From Symsagittifera roscoffensis (Eukaryota; Xenacoelomorpha; Acoela; Convolutidae), in the NCBI RefSeq assembly GCF_963678635.1, contig NC_087071.1, positions 20,801,194 to 20,865,193 on the forward strand: 64,000 nucleotides of DNA, given 5' to 3'. Positions within the stretch are counted from its first letter, which is position 1, and each line of letters begins with the position of its first letter. Under the pieces are notes generated by a model. The model ran no database searches. It was given only the letters and a program-made list of their open reading frames with translations, and was not told the DNA's origin. This document shows, one piece after another, positions 1 to 13,667 of the stretch. The position numbers and the translations under genes were made by a program.

Positions 1-3000
1 AATTGGAATCAAAATTTTGATATGAAAGAGAACAATAACAAACTCAGCAGAACAACTGTGAATTCAAAAAATTTTAGTAGAATTAATTTTAACTTCAAAA
101 CTTAAAAAGAAAACGCTGTAACAAATGCTAATACTTGAAAAAAAGAAAGGTTTTATTTTTTAGAAGAGAAACATTTTTAATTGGATAACTCTTGCGGTAT
201 ACACTACTTAAAACTTTAAACTGACATCTTAGATTCTTGAATAAAATTTGCCTGAAGCGTTTATTCGTCTCAAACGGTCTAAACCCTATGTAAAATGGCT
301 CAAACAATTTTTATAGCGTGCTTTACTGACTAGATTTAGGTTATTTTTTCAGCTTCAAGGATGACGAAGTAAAAAATCTATACGTGATTGGTATTTTGAT
401 TTTGAACACCAAAGGTTTTTTGTGAAAGTGATGACCTCATCTGCAAAACAGGCCAGTTTAAAAAAATTTGCTTCTTTCAATTTTCTTTTTTCAATTTGCC
501 TCTAATTTTCTATTTTCTAAATAATAAACTAATCCGGACAAAATAATGAAAGAGATAATATTTTGTTCATGCAGCAGTTGTCTCGAACGAAGTTAAAATT
601 GAGGATAATTATGCCTTGAAGTTGTCTGTAAAATGTCAGCCATCGGAAATAAAGAAATTTTTACAAAGTCGAAAAAATTTGGACAGAAACTTGTCGGGAT
701 CAAAAAAATCGGTATCATCAAAATTCTTTGCCACTGAAAATTCTTTGTCACGCACTTCATACACATACAAATGAAATCTTGTTTTCGGCATTCAAAAGAT
801 GCTATTTAAGGTTACTAATCTTAAACATACAAAACTAGATAAAGTAGCCAACACTAGTTATGCCAAAAATCTATCCTATGAAGTTTGAGATAAAACTCTC
901 ACGGAACAAAGCGGTGGCGCGAATTTTTCCTGCAAATGCTGCTAACCTTGATGATCGTATGAAAAAAGCTAGGTCGTTGGAAAAACTCCAAAACTTCAGT
1001 AGTTTTGACTCTTTTCATTTATTTTAGTTGAGAAACAACTAAGGTTTTGTGCAAAGGTTAATTTTTGTAATTACGCATTTCCTCCCTCATCAGTGTAACA
1101 AATTCAAACAAATAAAAAATAATTACCTCCAGGTTTAGCTGCGCCCTAGGTGTCCTCGATTGAGACATACGAAAGTTTTGGTTCATCTAGTTTTGGAATC
1201 ATTTTTCCGACTCATGCTTTCTTATGATTGTGTTGTATCGCAAGTAGTGCGAAGCTCCGCTTCCCCTCTGTGTGACTAGTTTTGTCTGATTAGTTACGGT
1301 TCTGTAAATTCTAGTCTTTATAATAAATTAACGCTGCCATTTATATTTGTCAACTATTTGTCCCAAAGTCAAATGTTTATGAAACCAACATGATTTTTCA
1401 CCACTTTTCGTAGCTTTGGTTTCATTTTATGTCAAATAGGAGCTTGTCAGGATTTGTTTTCAATGAAACTTCATTGGTGTAAAGTTCCGTTTTGCCTGTG
1501 TAAGAAATTGGAATCAAAATTTTGATATGAAAGAGAACAATAACAAACTCAGCAGAACAACTGTGAATTCAAAAAATTTTAGTAGAATTAATTTTAACTT
1601 CAAAACTTAAAAAGAAAACGCTGTAACAAATGCTAATACTTGAAAAAAAGAAAGGTTTTATTTTTTAGAAGAGAAACATTTTTAATTGGATAACTCTTGC
1701 CGTAAACACTACTTAAAACTTTAAACTGACATCTTAGATTCTTGAATAAAATTTGCCTGAAGCTTTTATTCGTCTCAAACGGTCTAAACTCTATGTAAAA
1801 TGGCTCAAACAATTTTTATAGCGTGCTTTACTGACTAGATTTAGGTTATTTTTTCAGCTTCAAGGATGACGAAGTAAAAAATCTATACGTGATTGGTATT
1901 TTGATTTTGAACACCAAATGTTTTTTGTGAAAGTGATGACCTCATCTGTAAAACAGGCCAGTTTAAAAAAATTTGCTTCTTTCAATTTTCTATTTTCAAT
2001 TTGCCTCTGATTTTCTATTTTCTAAATAATAAACTAATCCGGACAAAATAATGAAAGAGATAATATTTTGTTCATGCAGCAGTTGTCTCGAACGAAGTTA
2101 AAATTGAGGATAATTATGCCTTGAAGTTGTCTGTAAAATGTCAGCCATCGGAAATAAAGAAATTTTTAAAAAAGTCGAAAAAATTTGGACAGAAACTTGT
2201 CGGGATCAAAAAAATCTGTGTCATTAAAATTCTTTGCCACTGAAAATTTTTTGTCACGAAACTCAAACACATACAATTGAAATCTTATTTTCGCCATTCA
2301 AATGATGCCAATTAAGGTTACTTATCTTAAGTTAAAGAAACCAACACTAGTTATGCCAAAAATCTACCCTATGAATATTGAGATAAAACTCTCACCGAAC
2401 AAAGCGGTGGCTCGAATTTTTCCTGCAAAAGCTGCTAACCTTGACGATTGTATGAAAAAAGCCAGGTCGTTGGAAAAACTCCAAAACTTCAGCAGTTTTG
2501 ACTCTTTTCATTTATTTTAGTTGAGAAACAATTAAGGTTTTGTGCAAAGTCTAATTTTTAAAATTACGCATTTCCTCCCTCATCAGTGTAACAAATTCAA
2601 ACAAATAAAAAATATTTACCTCCAGGTTTAGCTGCGCCCTAGGTGTCCTCGATTGAGACATACGAAAGTTTTGGTTTACCTAGTTTTGTAATCATTTTTC
2701 CGACTCATGCTTTCTTATGATTGTGGTATAACGCAAGTAGTGCGAAGCTCCGCTTCGCCTCTGTGTGACTAGTTATGTCTGATTAGTTACCGTTCTGTAA
2801 ATTCTATTCTTGATAATAGTTTAACGCTGCCATTTATATTTGTCGATTATTTGTCCCAAAATCAGATGTTTATAAGATCAACATGATTTTTTCACCACTT
2901 TTTGTAGCTTTGGTTTCATTTTATGTCAAATAGGAGCTTGTCAGGATTTGTTTTCAATGAAACTCCATTGGTGCAAAGTTCCGTTTTGCCGGTGGAAGAA

Positions 3001-4435
3001 ATTGAAATCAAAACTTTGATATGAAAGAGCACAATACCAAACTCAGCAGAATAACGGTGAACTCAAGTTTTTTTTACTTAGAAGCAATTTTGACGTCAAA
3101 TCAAATCTTGAAAAAGAAAACGCTGTAACAGTTGCTAATTTTTGGAAAAAAGAAAGGTTTTGTTTTTTTAGAAGAGAAATATTTTTAATTGGATAAATCT
3201 TGCGTTAAACTTTATTTAAAACTTTAAACTGACATCTTAGATTCTTAATTAAAATTTGCCTGAAGCGTTTATTCGTCTCAAACGGTCTCAACCCTATGTA
3301 AAACGGCTCAAACTATTTATATAGCGTGCTTTACTGACTTGAGTTAGGTTTTTTTTCAGCTTCAAGGATGACGAAGTTAAAAATCTATACGTGATTCATT
3401 TTTTGAAATTGAACACTAAAGGTTTTTTTGTGTAAGTGATCACCTCATCTGTAAAAAAGAACTATATAAAAAAATTGGCTTCTTAAATTATTCTATTTAC
3501 AATTCGCCCCTAATTTTCTATTTTCTAAATAATTAACTAATCTGGACAAAATAATGAAAGAGATAATATTTTTTTTTCATGCAGCAGTTGTCTCGAACGA
3601 AGTTAAAATTGAGGATAATTATGCCTTGAAGTTGTCTGTAAAATGTCAGCCATCGGAAATAAAGAAATGTTTACAAAGTCGAAAAATTTGGACAGAAACT
3701 TGTCGGGATCAAAAAAATCTGTGTCATCAAAATTCTTTGCCACTGAAAATTCTTTGTCACGCACTTCATACACATACAAATTAAATCTTGTTTTCGCCAT
3801 TCAAAGGATGCCATTTAAGGTTACTAATCTTAAACATACAAAACTAGATAAAGTAGCCAACACTAGTTATGCCAAAAATCTACCCTATGAAGTTTGAGAT
3901 AAACTCCAATACTTCAGTAAATTTGACTCTTTTCATTTATTTCAGTTGAGAAACAACTAAGGTTATGTGCAAAGTCTAATTTTTGTTATTACGCATTTCC
4001 TCCCTCATCAGTGTAACAAATTCAAACAAATAAAAAAATATTTACCTCCAGTTTTAGCTGCGCCCTAGGTGTCCTCGATTGAGACATACGAAAGTTTTGG
4101 TTCACCTATTTTTGTAATAATTTTTCCCTTTTCCGACTCATGCTTTCTTATAATTGTGTTGTATCGCAAGTAGTGGGAAGCTCTGCTTCGCCTCTGTGTG
4201 ACATTTTTTTTCTGTTTTGTTATCTTTCTTCAAATTCTGTTTATTGCTTATAATTTAACGCCGCCATATGTTTTTGTCAATTGTTTGTCTTGTCTCGAAA
4301 AGAAAAAGTTTTGAAGTTAACTTGATTTCTTTACCACTTTTCGTAGCTTTGGTTTCTTTTAATGTCAAATAGTTTGTCAGGATTTGTTTGTAATGAATCT
4401 CCATTGGTGCAAAGTTTCGTTTTGCCTGTGCACGA
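1..4435. repeat. Tandem array A: three copies of a 1.44-1.5 kb unit
   Basis: Three consecutive copies of one unit begin at 1, 1506 and 3000, each starting with an AATTG(G/A)AATCAAAA-type sequence and ending near the matching point at 1505, 2999 and 4435. Copies 1 and 2 look over 90 percent alike by eye; copy 3 is more diverged and lacks about 70 bp near 3900. Recognisable landmarks in every copy are a TAGCTGCGCCCTAGGTGTCC block (about 1136, 2632, 4062), a GCGAAGC-type hairpin (about 1249, 2741, 4179) and a stretch around 290, 1795 and 3290. No open frame is long or ATG-started enough to be a gene. Function unknown; array expansion by unequal exchange is the simplest explanation. Confidence 0.85.
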
Positions 4436-4689
4436 AATTAAAATAATAATTTTGATGTAGAAGAAAACAATAGCAAAACTAGCAGATTAACCATGAGAGT
4501 CATAAATTTTACGTAGACACATTTTTGACTCGAAAATTTTTTTAAAAAAATACACAAATTGGTAGTACTCAGAAAAAAAGTAAGATGCTGAATTTTTATG
4601 AGAAATAGTTTTGATTGAATAACGCTCGCGACAAATGCTCGCATGGTCTCATTATTTCTGGCCTCCCTGGCTTTCCTCTGTCATGTTTG

Positions 4690-5432
4690 TTAATTTCAGA
4701 TGGTTTTAGTAGCCTTTTTCGACGATTATGGCTTGGTTGAGTGCATCCACTGGATTAATAGTTTCCGAAAGTAATCTACGTTATAAGTCACAGTTTTTCA
4801 TGTTAAAAATAAATACATGTCTGGTCCACTCCTGTTCTGCGTTGATTCCAATTTCACATGATCTCGCTAAATCTGATAGTGCGCCCCAGAATTGTTCAAA
4901 GGATTCCCTATCCTTGCTTCCTACAGTTTATATCGTTCAAATGTTATATTTGTCGGTTTGATAAATGCAGCTTCTACTAGTTGGAAAAATTCTTTGAACG
5001 AGATTCCTAGGACTTTCACCCTTGAGTGTTTTTGAGCAAAGACTCTCTTTCCTTCCGCTCCTAAGGCCAAGTATAAGATTGATCTTACTTTTTTGTCGGC
5101 CTCATATCTCCTCATTCTCCGAATTTTCGTTTCTCTTCTGCTAATCTTTTATCTTCCGCGTGCTCGTAAAATCGCATGGCCTCTTTTGTTCTGGCCTCCC
5201 TGGCTTTCAATTGTGGGTCAGTTTATGACTGCTGGGCGCCTTCTAGGACTGGTTTTGTTGTCTTCCCTTCCAATGGTTCCTTTAGATTGTCTATATCTAG
5301 ATTTTCCTTAGCATTGATAGCCAGATGAAATTGGTATATCCAGTTGTTCCATTGCGTGGGGGGTTCCACTGTATGGTTTGGCCAAAAGGCGGTTATTCCC
5401 CGCAGATTCAAATCAGTTGTTGACTGCGCCAT
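4690..5432 (-). pseudogene. Ty3/Gypsy-type gag relic, frameshifted
   Basis: Reading leftward from the ATG at 5432, the translation begins MAQSTTD and contains a matrix/capsid-like start (PTQWNNWIYQFHLAINAKEN). After an in-frame stop and a frame change it continues with a capsid core (about 4921-5115, with RSILYLALGAEGKRVF and ITFERYKL). After another frame change comes SFEQFWGALSDLARSCEIG and, near its end, LLSETINPVDALNQAI. This order and these motifs are those of Gypsy/Metaviridae capsid proteins. At least two frame changes and several stops make it a dead copy. No protease, RT or LTR is recognisable next to it. It is unlike the gag of the giant element at 37033-61666. Confidence 0.7.
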
Positions 5433-8400
5433 AATAAAAGTATAGAAATACCGCTGGTAACTATGCTAACTAACTAAGTTTAAAAGGGAATAAATTAATG
5501 TGTCAATTAAAACTGACCGATGTCTTAAAAGAGCAACTAGTGACGCAAAGTCCACTGGACTTCGTAGAGTAAACATTAACTGGTACTTGATTAATCTATA
5601 GAGATCAAGGTTAAGAGATACTAAAATACTAAATCACAACAGTTTGCAGACTAATATAAGATTCTTCATCCACGTTCAATGACGCCGAAATAAAAATTTG
5701 TACGCGATAACAATTTTGACCTTGAGCACTAGTAGTTTTTTGTAAAAGTGGTCGAAACATCTGTAAAAGTGGCCAACATAAAAATACTTGCGTTTTCATA
5801 AAAAAAACAAAAGTTGATCATCTATGCGACAAAGACTAACCTTTTTCTTGGATCTAGTTTCAGTTTTGCTAAATCTTTACTTGAAACGTTAACTCTATTC
5901 GAGTGGCTTTGGTTCATTGTATAACGGCTAACACGCTTCAACTAGCGTTGTTTTAAAGCAAAATTTAGTAGCCCTTTTATCCTTGATCAGTAACCATGAT
6001 GTTGATTATTTTCACGTGAAAGCAATTTTGAGCTTGAACTTTGAAGCAATTGTGTGCAGGCTGTTACCACTGAAAAATTCGCCTAAAAACTACATGTACC
6101 CTGGTTTCAAGGCAGAAATCGCGTCTGTGTGAATGTGCTGGAGGAACACTTATCAACTTCTGGTTACAAAAAGTTTTAAGGCTCAAATCATTACAGAACA
6201 ACTTTCGGCTCAATGAGCGTTTACCGCAGTGTTTTCGGTTTTGTTAAGTCGTCGTTATCTTTAAATTAATGCAAACTCAACTCTAGCATTTTTTCTCAAT
6301 TGCTCCAACATCAACTTCGTTCGAGACTAACAAATGGAATTTTTTTCAGCTGTGGTCTCATTTTTTGTGAACTAGTTTGTCATGTTATGTTTTTAACAAT
6401 TAACGGCCTTTTTATCTGATATTTTTCCCATATGGTGCTCTCTTTCACTCCCGGTGCTATCTTGGTTTCATGCTTCAGTTGTTGTTTTGCTAATTGAAAT
6501 AATTATTTTTAAATTAAAAATGGTGCGAAAATTAATTTTTCCGGTATAAAAACAATCATGGAAGAAGTTTTTATGGCTCTACTTCCTTACTTTTAGCTGA
6601 GCACATTTTAAATGATCAAGTTTTGTTAGCTTTCTTTATCCACGACAATTGACCTTGAATTTGATATATTATATGTAGGACATTGAAATTGAGAGCTATT
6701 ATGTACAATTCTTTATGAATTTCATGAGAGAAAGCATCAACAATCGAAAACCTCATTTTTTTCGGGTAAAAAGTATCAGACGGGCAGAATGTTTTCAAAA
6801 ATCTATTGGCAACATCTATTCAAATCAAAAAAAAAAACGCCTTCAGATCAAATTCTAAAAACTGAAAGGTTTTGCCTAAAGTTTTATTTACTCAATCACC
6901 ATATCGCATCGTATGAAGGGCAATAAAAGCTTTTAATCGTTTGTGCTGTAGTTTATGTGAAACTTGTAAGCTTTGAATTTCTGAAATTTGAGCAAATTGC
7001 CTAACTAACTAGCTAAAGCTCGGCTTCGGCTCTGCGTTTAAACCCTTTCTCGGATTTTAAAGCATTTTGAAAAAAGTTTATTATTCGGCTCATGTTTTCC
7101 TTTTCACTCAATCTGCCCATAAAGTTTAGATTCTTATTAGATAAAGTAGCTAAAACACGGATCTAATTTGATTAAATTATCGAAGTATAGCATAAAATTT
7201 GTGTTTAAAAATCGATGAATGTAAAATTGGACAGCACTCTCTGGCAAATTCAAAAGTTCCATTCAGTTTCAATTATACTTTAGTCAATTTTTTTTAGCTG
7301 AGCAGCTTAAAGATAAAAACAGCTCTAAATAAGAAAAAATTTCTGAGCCTCAAAAAAGGCAGCGCTCTTGAAATTTTTCAGCTGATCGTCTCACTGTAAC
7401 CAACAAAAACGTACACAAGAGAGAATTTTTTTGCTTTAAAATCAAGCTCTTCTTTCGGTTTGTTATTAACCTAGCTAAAACTTTTATACATTCGGAATAT
7501 AGTAATTAATCTCTTATTTAGTCAATTAATTTTCAAAAAAGGGTGAATTGAAAGAGCTCAAAAGTTATTACTTTTTTGTACAAAGATTCAAAAAATCAAC
7601 TGCTTGTGTTGCAAATAGAGCCATCATTTTAGATGCTCATTTATGAAAAATTCATTGAAAAAATCTAATAAAAGAGCAGCTTTTTTTTTTTACTATTGCT
7701 CCCCATTTGCCTCAACCGTAGTACATTGCATTTTCATACTTATATTTTAAAAGGTAATAACATGAAAATCATCCCTTCATTAAAAGGTTTAATTGTGTAT
7801 TTTGTAATTTGTAAATGGACTCCGCCCTTTTTGTCCTTGTGCTTCTTTTGATAGTGATGAAAATTTTTAAATTTTCTGAACCCCAGAGACCTACCAACAC
7901 CAAATTGTCTCCTATCCATTGCACAGTTTGGCCTCGTAATGTTTGTGATGTAAAAACTTGTTAAAAACACTTTTTACAAAACAGATTGCTATTTTATCTC
8001 AGTATGGCAATTTCGAGTTGAAAATTTTCTTATTAAAATTTTTCAAAAAAACGAGAAAATAATCTGGACAGAGGTTGAATGAGGAAGGAAACAATTTGAT
8101 TATGATTTGATTTAATTTATTGTTTAGTTGATAAAATAAGTGAGTTAGAAAATGCACAACATAGTCAACAGAAAGTTGGAATCGTGACCGAGCTAATTGA
8201 TTTTTTTAAAAACCTTTGGCTCCAACCATTTGATCTGAGACTAGTGGAAAACTTTCGGTGGCCGGCCATTTAGTAAACTTTCAATTAGATTAAAAAACAA
8301 TTTATATCTCTTTATATCCATTATACTGCTCTCTAAATGGCCAAATACTAGAAAAAAATCAACCAGATTTTGGCAGCACCAAGTTTGGCACTACTTTGTC

Positions 8401-8806
8401 AAAAATATTAACTGACTCGGACAATTATTGAAAAACAGATATAATAAAAGTTTCATGCAGTTGTCTCAAATGAAGTTATAATGAGGATAATTATGCCTTG
8501 AAAATCATGTAAATTTGCTTTCAATTGAAAACTATGAACTTTAACTAAGTCGAAAAAACTTGGACAGAAACTTGTTGCAAAGAAGAAGTCTTGACACCAA
8601 AAAATTTTTGGCACTGAAGTTTTTTTAGCCCGAAATATGCACATACAAATGAAAATTTGCTATCGCCATTCAAACGACGCTATTTAAGGTTACAAAACTT
8701 AAAGTAGCCAAAACTATTAAAGAACAAAAGTTTGATTTTTAGGTAAGTTCACAAGACAGACATGCTCAAATTATTTCTCTTGATCAGATACGCCTGTTGG
8801 CGAATG
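5433..8806. other. Non-coding part of tail A
   Basis: About 3.4 kb with only short chance open frames. The first 250 bp (5433-5690) are conserved with 13668-13930 and may be the former leader of the gag relic. They include a near-palindrome AAGTCCACTGGACTT around 5548. The rest is AT-rich sequence with poly-A and poly-T runs. No gene, RNA or terminal repeats recognised. Confidence 0.6.
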
Positions 8807-8929
8807 ACTCATTGATTTTATCGTTAGGGTAAATAGTAGGGTGCTCTCAGTGGTTGACTATCTGGCCTCCAAATTTCTGCAGATGGCCATTGAGTTTTCG
8901 AAGCACCGGAGGTACGTTAAACGCTATTA

Positions 8930-11900
8930 ACTGTGAATTCAAAAAAAAAATTTACGTAGAAGCAATTTTGACGTCAAAATTTGAAAAAGAAAACGCTGTA
9001 ACAGTTGCTGATACTTGGAAAAAAGAAAGGTTTTGTTTTTTTTCAGAAGAGAAATATTTTTAATTGGATAAATCTTGCGGTAAACACTATTTAAAACTTT
9101 AAACTGACATCTTAGATTATTAAATAAAGTTTGCTTGAGGCGTTTATTTGTCTCAAACGGTCTCAACCCTATGTAAAATGGCTCAAACAATTTATAAAGC
9201 GTGCTTTGCTGACTAGATTTAGGTTATTTTTTCGGCTTCAAGGATGACGAAGTTAAAAATTTATACGTGAATGCTATTTCGATCTTGAACACTAAAGGTT
9301 TTTTGTGAAAGTGATCACCTCATCTGTAAAAAAGGCCAACATAAAAAAATTGCTTCTTTAAATTTGTCTATTTTTAATTTGCCTCTAGTTTTCTATAATT
9401 AACTAATCCGGACAAAATAATGAAAGAATGAATAATTTTTCTCATGCAGCAGTTGTCTCGAACGAAGTTAAAATTGACGATAATTATGCCTTGAAGTTGT
9501 CTGTAAAATTTCACCCATTGGAAATATTGAAATTTTTCAAAGTCGAAAAAATTTGGACAGAAACTTGGTCACAAAATTCATACACATACAAATGAAATCT
9601 TGTTTTCGCCATTCAAATGATGCCATTTAAGGTTACTAATCTTAAACATACAAAACTAGATAAAGTAGCCAACACTAGTTATGCCAAAAATCTACCCTAT
9701 GAAGTTTGAGATAAAACTTTCACCGAACAAAGCGGTGCCGCGAATTTTTCCTGCAAATGCTGCTAACCTTGATGATTGTTCATAAAAGCTAGGCCGTTGG
9801 AAAAACTCCAAAACTTCAGTAGTTTTGACTCTTTTTATTTATTTTAGTTGAGAAACAACTAAGGTTTTGTGCAAAGTCTGATTTTTGTAATTACGCATTT
9901 CCTACCTCATCAGTGTAACAAATTCAAACAAATAAAAAATAATTACCTCCAGGTTTAGCTGCGCCCTAGGTGTCCTCGATTGAGACATGAATCTAGATTG
10001 ACATCAATCTAGTTTTGGAATCATTTTTCCGACTCATGCTTTCTTAGGATTGTGTTGTATCGCAAGTAGTGCGAAGCTCCGCTTCGCCTCTGTGTGACTA
10101 ATTTTGTCGGATTAGTTACGGTTCTGTAAATTCTATTCTTTTTAATAATTTAACGCTGCCATTTATATTTGTCAATTATTTGTCCAAAAATCAAATGTTT
10201 ATGAGACCAACATGATTTTTCACCACTTTTCGTAGCTTTGGTTTTATTTTATGTCAAATAGAAGCTTGTCAGGATTTGTTTTCAATGAAACTCCATTGGT
10301 GCAAAGTTCCGTTTTGCCTGTGTAAAAAATTGAAATCAAAATTTTGATATAAAAGAGAACAATAACAAACTCAGCAGAATAACTGTGAATTCAAAAAATT
10401 TCAGTAGAATTAATTTTGACTTCAAAACTTGAAAAGAAAACGCTGTAACAAATGCTAATTTTAAAAAAAAAAAAAAGGTTTTATTTTTTAGAAGAGAAAC
10501 ATTTTTAATTGGATAACTCTTGCAGTAAACACTACTTAAAACTTTAAACTGACATCTTAGATTCTTAAATAAAATTTGACTGAAGCGTTTATTCGTCTCA
10601 AACGGTCTCAACCCTAAGTAAAATGGCTCAAACAATTTTTATAGCGTGCTTTACTGACAAGATTTAGGTTATTTTTTCAGCTTCAAGGATGACGAAGTTA
10701 AAATCTATACGTGATTGGTATTTTGATTTTGAACACTAAAGGTTTTTTTGTGAAAGTGATGAGCTCATCTGTAAAACAGGCCAATATAAAAAAATTTGCT
10801 TCTTTCAATTTTCTATTTTCAATTTGCCTCTAATTTTCTATTTTCTAAATGATTAAATAATCCGGACAAAATAATGAAAGATATAATATCATGCAGCAGT
10901 TGTCTCGAACGAAGTTAAAATTGAGGATAATTATGCCTTGAAGTTGTCTGTAAAATGTCAGCCATCGGAAATAATGAAATTTTTACAAAGTCGAAAAAAA
11001 TTGGACAGAAACTTGTCGGGATCAAAAAAATCTGTGTCATTAAAATTCTTTGCCACTGAAAATTCTTTGTCACGAAATTCATACACATACAATTGAAATC
11101 TTATTTTCGCCATTCAAATGATTCCATTTAAGGTTACTTATCTTAAGTTAAAGTAGCCAACACTAAGCGGTGGCGCGAATTTTTCCTGCAAAAGCTGCTA
11201 ACCTTGACGATTGTATGAAAAAAGCTAGGTCGTTGGAAAAACTCCAAAACTTCAGCAGTTTTGACTCTTTTCATTTATTTTAGTTGAGAAACAACTAAGG
11301 TTTTGTGCAAAGTCTAATTTTTGTAATTACGCATTTCCTCCCTCATCAGTGTAACAAATTCAAACAAATAACAAAAATTTACCTCCAGCTTTAGCTGCGC
11401 CCTAGGTGTCCTCGATTGAGACATACGAAAGTTTTGGTTTATCTAGTTTTGTAATCATTTTTCCGACTCATGCTGTCTTATGATTGTGGTATAACGCAAG
11501 TAGTGCGAAGCTCCGCTTCGCCTCTGTGTGACTAGTTATGTCTGATTAGTTACCGTTCTGTAAATTCTATTCTTGATAATAATTTAACGCTGCCATTTAT
11601 ATTTGTCGATTATTTGTCCCAAAATCAAATGTTTATGAGATCAACATGATTTTTTCACCACTTTTCGTAGCTTTGGTTTCATTTTATGTCAAATGGGAAC
11701 TTGTCAGGATTTGTTTTCAATGAAACTCCATTGGTGCAAAATTCCGTTTTGCCGGTGGAAGAAATTGAAATCAAATTTTTGATATGAAAGAGCACAATAC
11801 CAAACTCAGCAGAATAACTGTGAATTCAAGTTTTTTTACTTAGAAGCAATTTTGACGTCAAATCTTGAAAAAGAAAACGCTGTAACAGTTGCTAATACTT

Positions 11901-13206
11901 GGAAAAAAGAAAGGTTTTGTTTTTTTTAGAAGAGAAATATTTTTAATTGGATAAATCTTGCAGTAAACGCTATTTAAAACTTTAAACTGACATCTTAGAT
12001 TCTTAAATAAAGTTTGCCTGAAGCGTTTATTCGTCTCAAACGGTCTCAATCTTATGTAAAACGGCTCAAACTAATTATATAGCGTTCTTTACTGACTTGA
12101 TTTAGGTTTTTTTTCAGCTTCAAGGATTACGAAGTTAAAAATCTATACGTGATTTATTTTTTGAATTTGAACACTAAAGGTTTTTTGTGAAAGTGATCAC
12201 CTCATCTGTAAAAAAGGCCTACATAAAAAAATTGGCTTCTTAAAATATTCTATTTACAATTTGCCTCTAATTTTCTTTTTTCTAAATAATTAACTAATCT
12301 GGACAAAATAATGAAAGAGATAATATTTTTTTTCATGCAGCAGTTGTCTCGAACGAAGTCGAAAAAATTTGGACAGAAACTTGTCGGGATCAAAAAAATC
12401 TGTATCAGTACAATTCTTTGCCACTGAAAACTCTTTGTCATGCAATTCATACATATACATATGAAATCTTGTTTTCGCCATTCAAATGATGCCTTTTAAG
12501 GTTACTAATCTTAAACATACAAAACTAGATAAAGTAGCCAACACTAGTTATGCCAAAAATCTACCCTATGAAGTTTGAGATAAAACTCTCACCGAACAAA
12601 GCGGTGGCGCGAATTTTTCCTGCAAATGCTGCTAACCTTGATGATTGTATGAAAAAAGCTAGGTCGTTGGAAAAACTCCAAAACTTCAGTAGTTTTGACT
12701 CTTTTCATTTATTTTAGTTGAGAAACAACTAAGGTTTTGTGCGAAGTCTAATTTTTGTAATTACGCATTTCCTCCCTCATCAGTGTAACAAATTCAAACA
12801 AATAAAAAATATTTACCTCCAGGTTTAGCTGCGCCCTGGGTGTCCTCGATTGAGACATACGAAAGTTTTGGTTCACCTAGTTTTGTAATCATTTTTCCTT
12901 TTTCCGACTCATGCTTTCTTATAATTGTGTTGTATCGCAAGTAATGGGAAGCTCTGCTTCGCCTCTGTGTGACAAGTTTTTTCTGTTTTGTAATCGTTCT
13001 TTAAATTCTGTTTATTACTAATAATTTAACGCCGCCATATGTGTTTGTCAATTGTTTGTCTTGTCTCGAAAAGAAAAAGTTTTGAAGCCAACTTGATTTC
13101 TTCACCACTTTTCGTAGCTTTGGTTTCATTTAATGTCAAATAGTTTGTCAGGATTTGTTTGTAATGAATCTCCATTGTTGTAAAGTTTCGTTTTGCCTGT
13201 GCACGA
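8930..13206. repeat. Tandem array B: second set of three 1.4 kb units
   Basis: This is a second array of the same unit seen at 1-4435. The first unit enters part-way in (its sequence at 8932 matches position 57 of the first unit of array A); later units start at 10328 and 11763 and the array ends at 13206. The third unit is the more diverged type in both arrays (compare 3000-4435 with 11763-13206), so the whole block of three units plus tail was duplicated rather than single units. Unit-to-unit differences include a small replacement at about 9986-10015 and deletions around 10890, 11165 and 12360. No gene is supported. Confidence 0.85.
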
Positions 13207-13410
13207 AATTAAAGTAATAATTTTGATGTAGAAGAAAACAATAGCAAAACTAGCAGATTAACCATGAGAGTCATAAATTTTACGTAGACATATTTTTGAC
13301 TCGAAAATTTAAAAAAAAATACACAAACTGGTAGTACTCAGAAAAAAAGTAAGATGCTGAATTTTTATGAGAAATATTTTTGATTGAATAACGCTCGCGA
13401 CAAATGCTCG

Positions 13411-13667
13411 CAGGTCTCATTATTTCTGGCTTCCCTGGCTTTCCTCTGTGGGTCAGTTTCTGACTCCTGGGCGCCTTCTAGGACTGGTTTTGTTGTCTCC
13501 CCTTCCAATGGTTCCTTTAGATTGTCTATATCTAGATTTTCCTTAGCAATGATAGCCAGATGAAATTGGTATATCCAGTTGTTCCATTGGGTGGGGGGTT
13601 CTACTGTATGGTTTGACCAAAAGGCGGTTATTCCCCGCAGATTCGAATCAGTTGTTGACTGCGCCAT
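13411..13667 (-). pseudogene. N-terminal fragment of the same gag relic
   Basis: The ATG at 13667 opens a frame beginning MAQSTTDSNLRGITAFW, nearly identical to the gag relic at 5432. It stays open for about 85 codons, through TTKPVLEGAQES and DPQRKAREARNNE, and then runs into unrelated AT-rich repeat sequence at about 13411. The capsid core seen in the other copy is missing through deletion. This copy lacks the early stop of the first, so it preserves the original N-terminus better. It is a relic of a Ty3/Gypsy-type element carried along by the block duplication. Confidence 0.65.

Larger units (their letters stand above)
4436..8806. repeat. Tail of repeat block A (with gag relic)
   Basis: This non-coding AT-rich segment follows the third unit of array A and recurs as the tail of block B at 13207-17430. 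Its first 200 bp are still diverged unit sequence, followed by a retrotransposon gag relic on the minus strand (about 4690-5432), and then about 3.4 kb without recognisable genes. Long stretches, for example 6616-6900 and 7740-8040, are nearly identical to 14731-15000 and 16440-16760. I see no RNA gene in it. From about 8807 to 8929 the sequence is not shared with block B. Confidence 0.8.

Noticed and set aside
10336-10635. Minus-strand open frames with FEPFYLGLRPFETNKR in the repeat units (also 8939-9190 and 11858-12049)
   Set aside because: They start at TTG rather than ATG, are broken in other units and match no family; similarity between units follows from the repeat itself.
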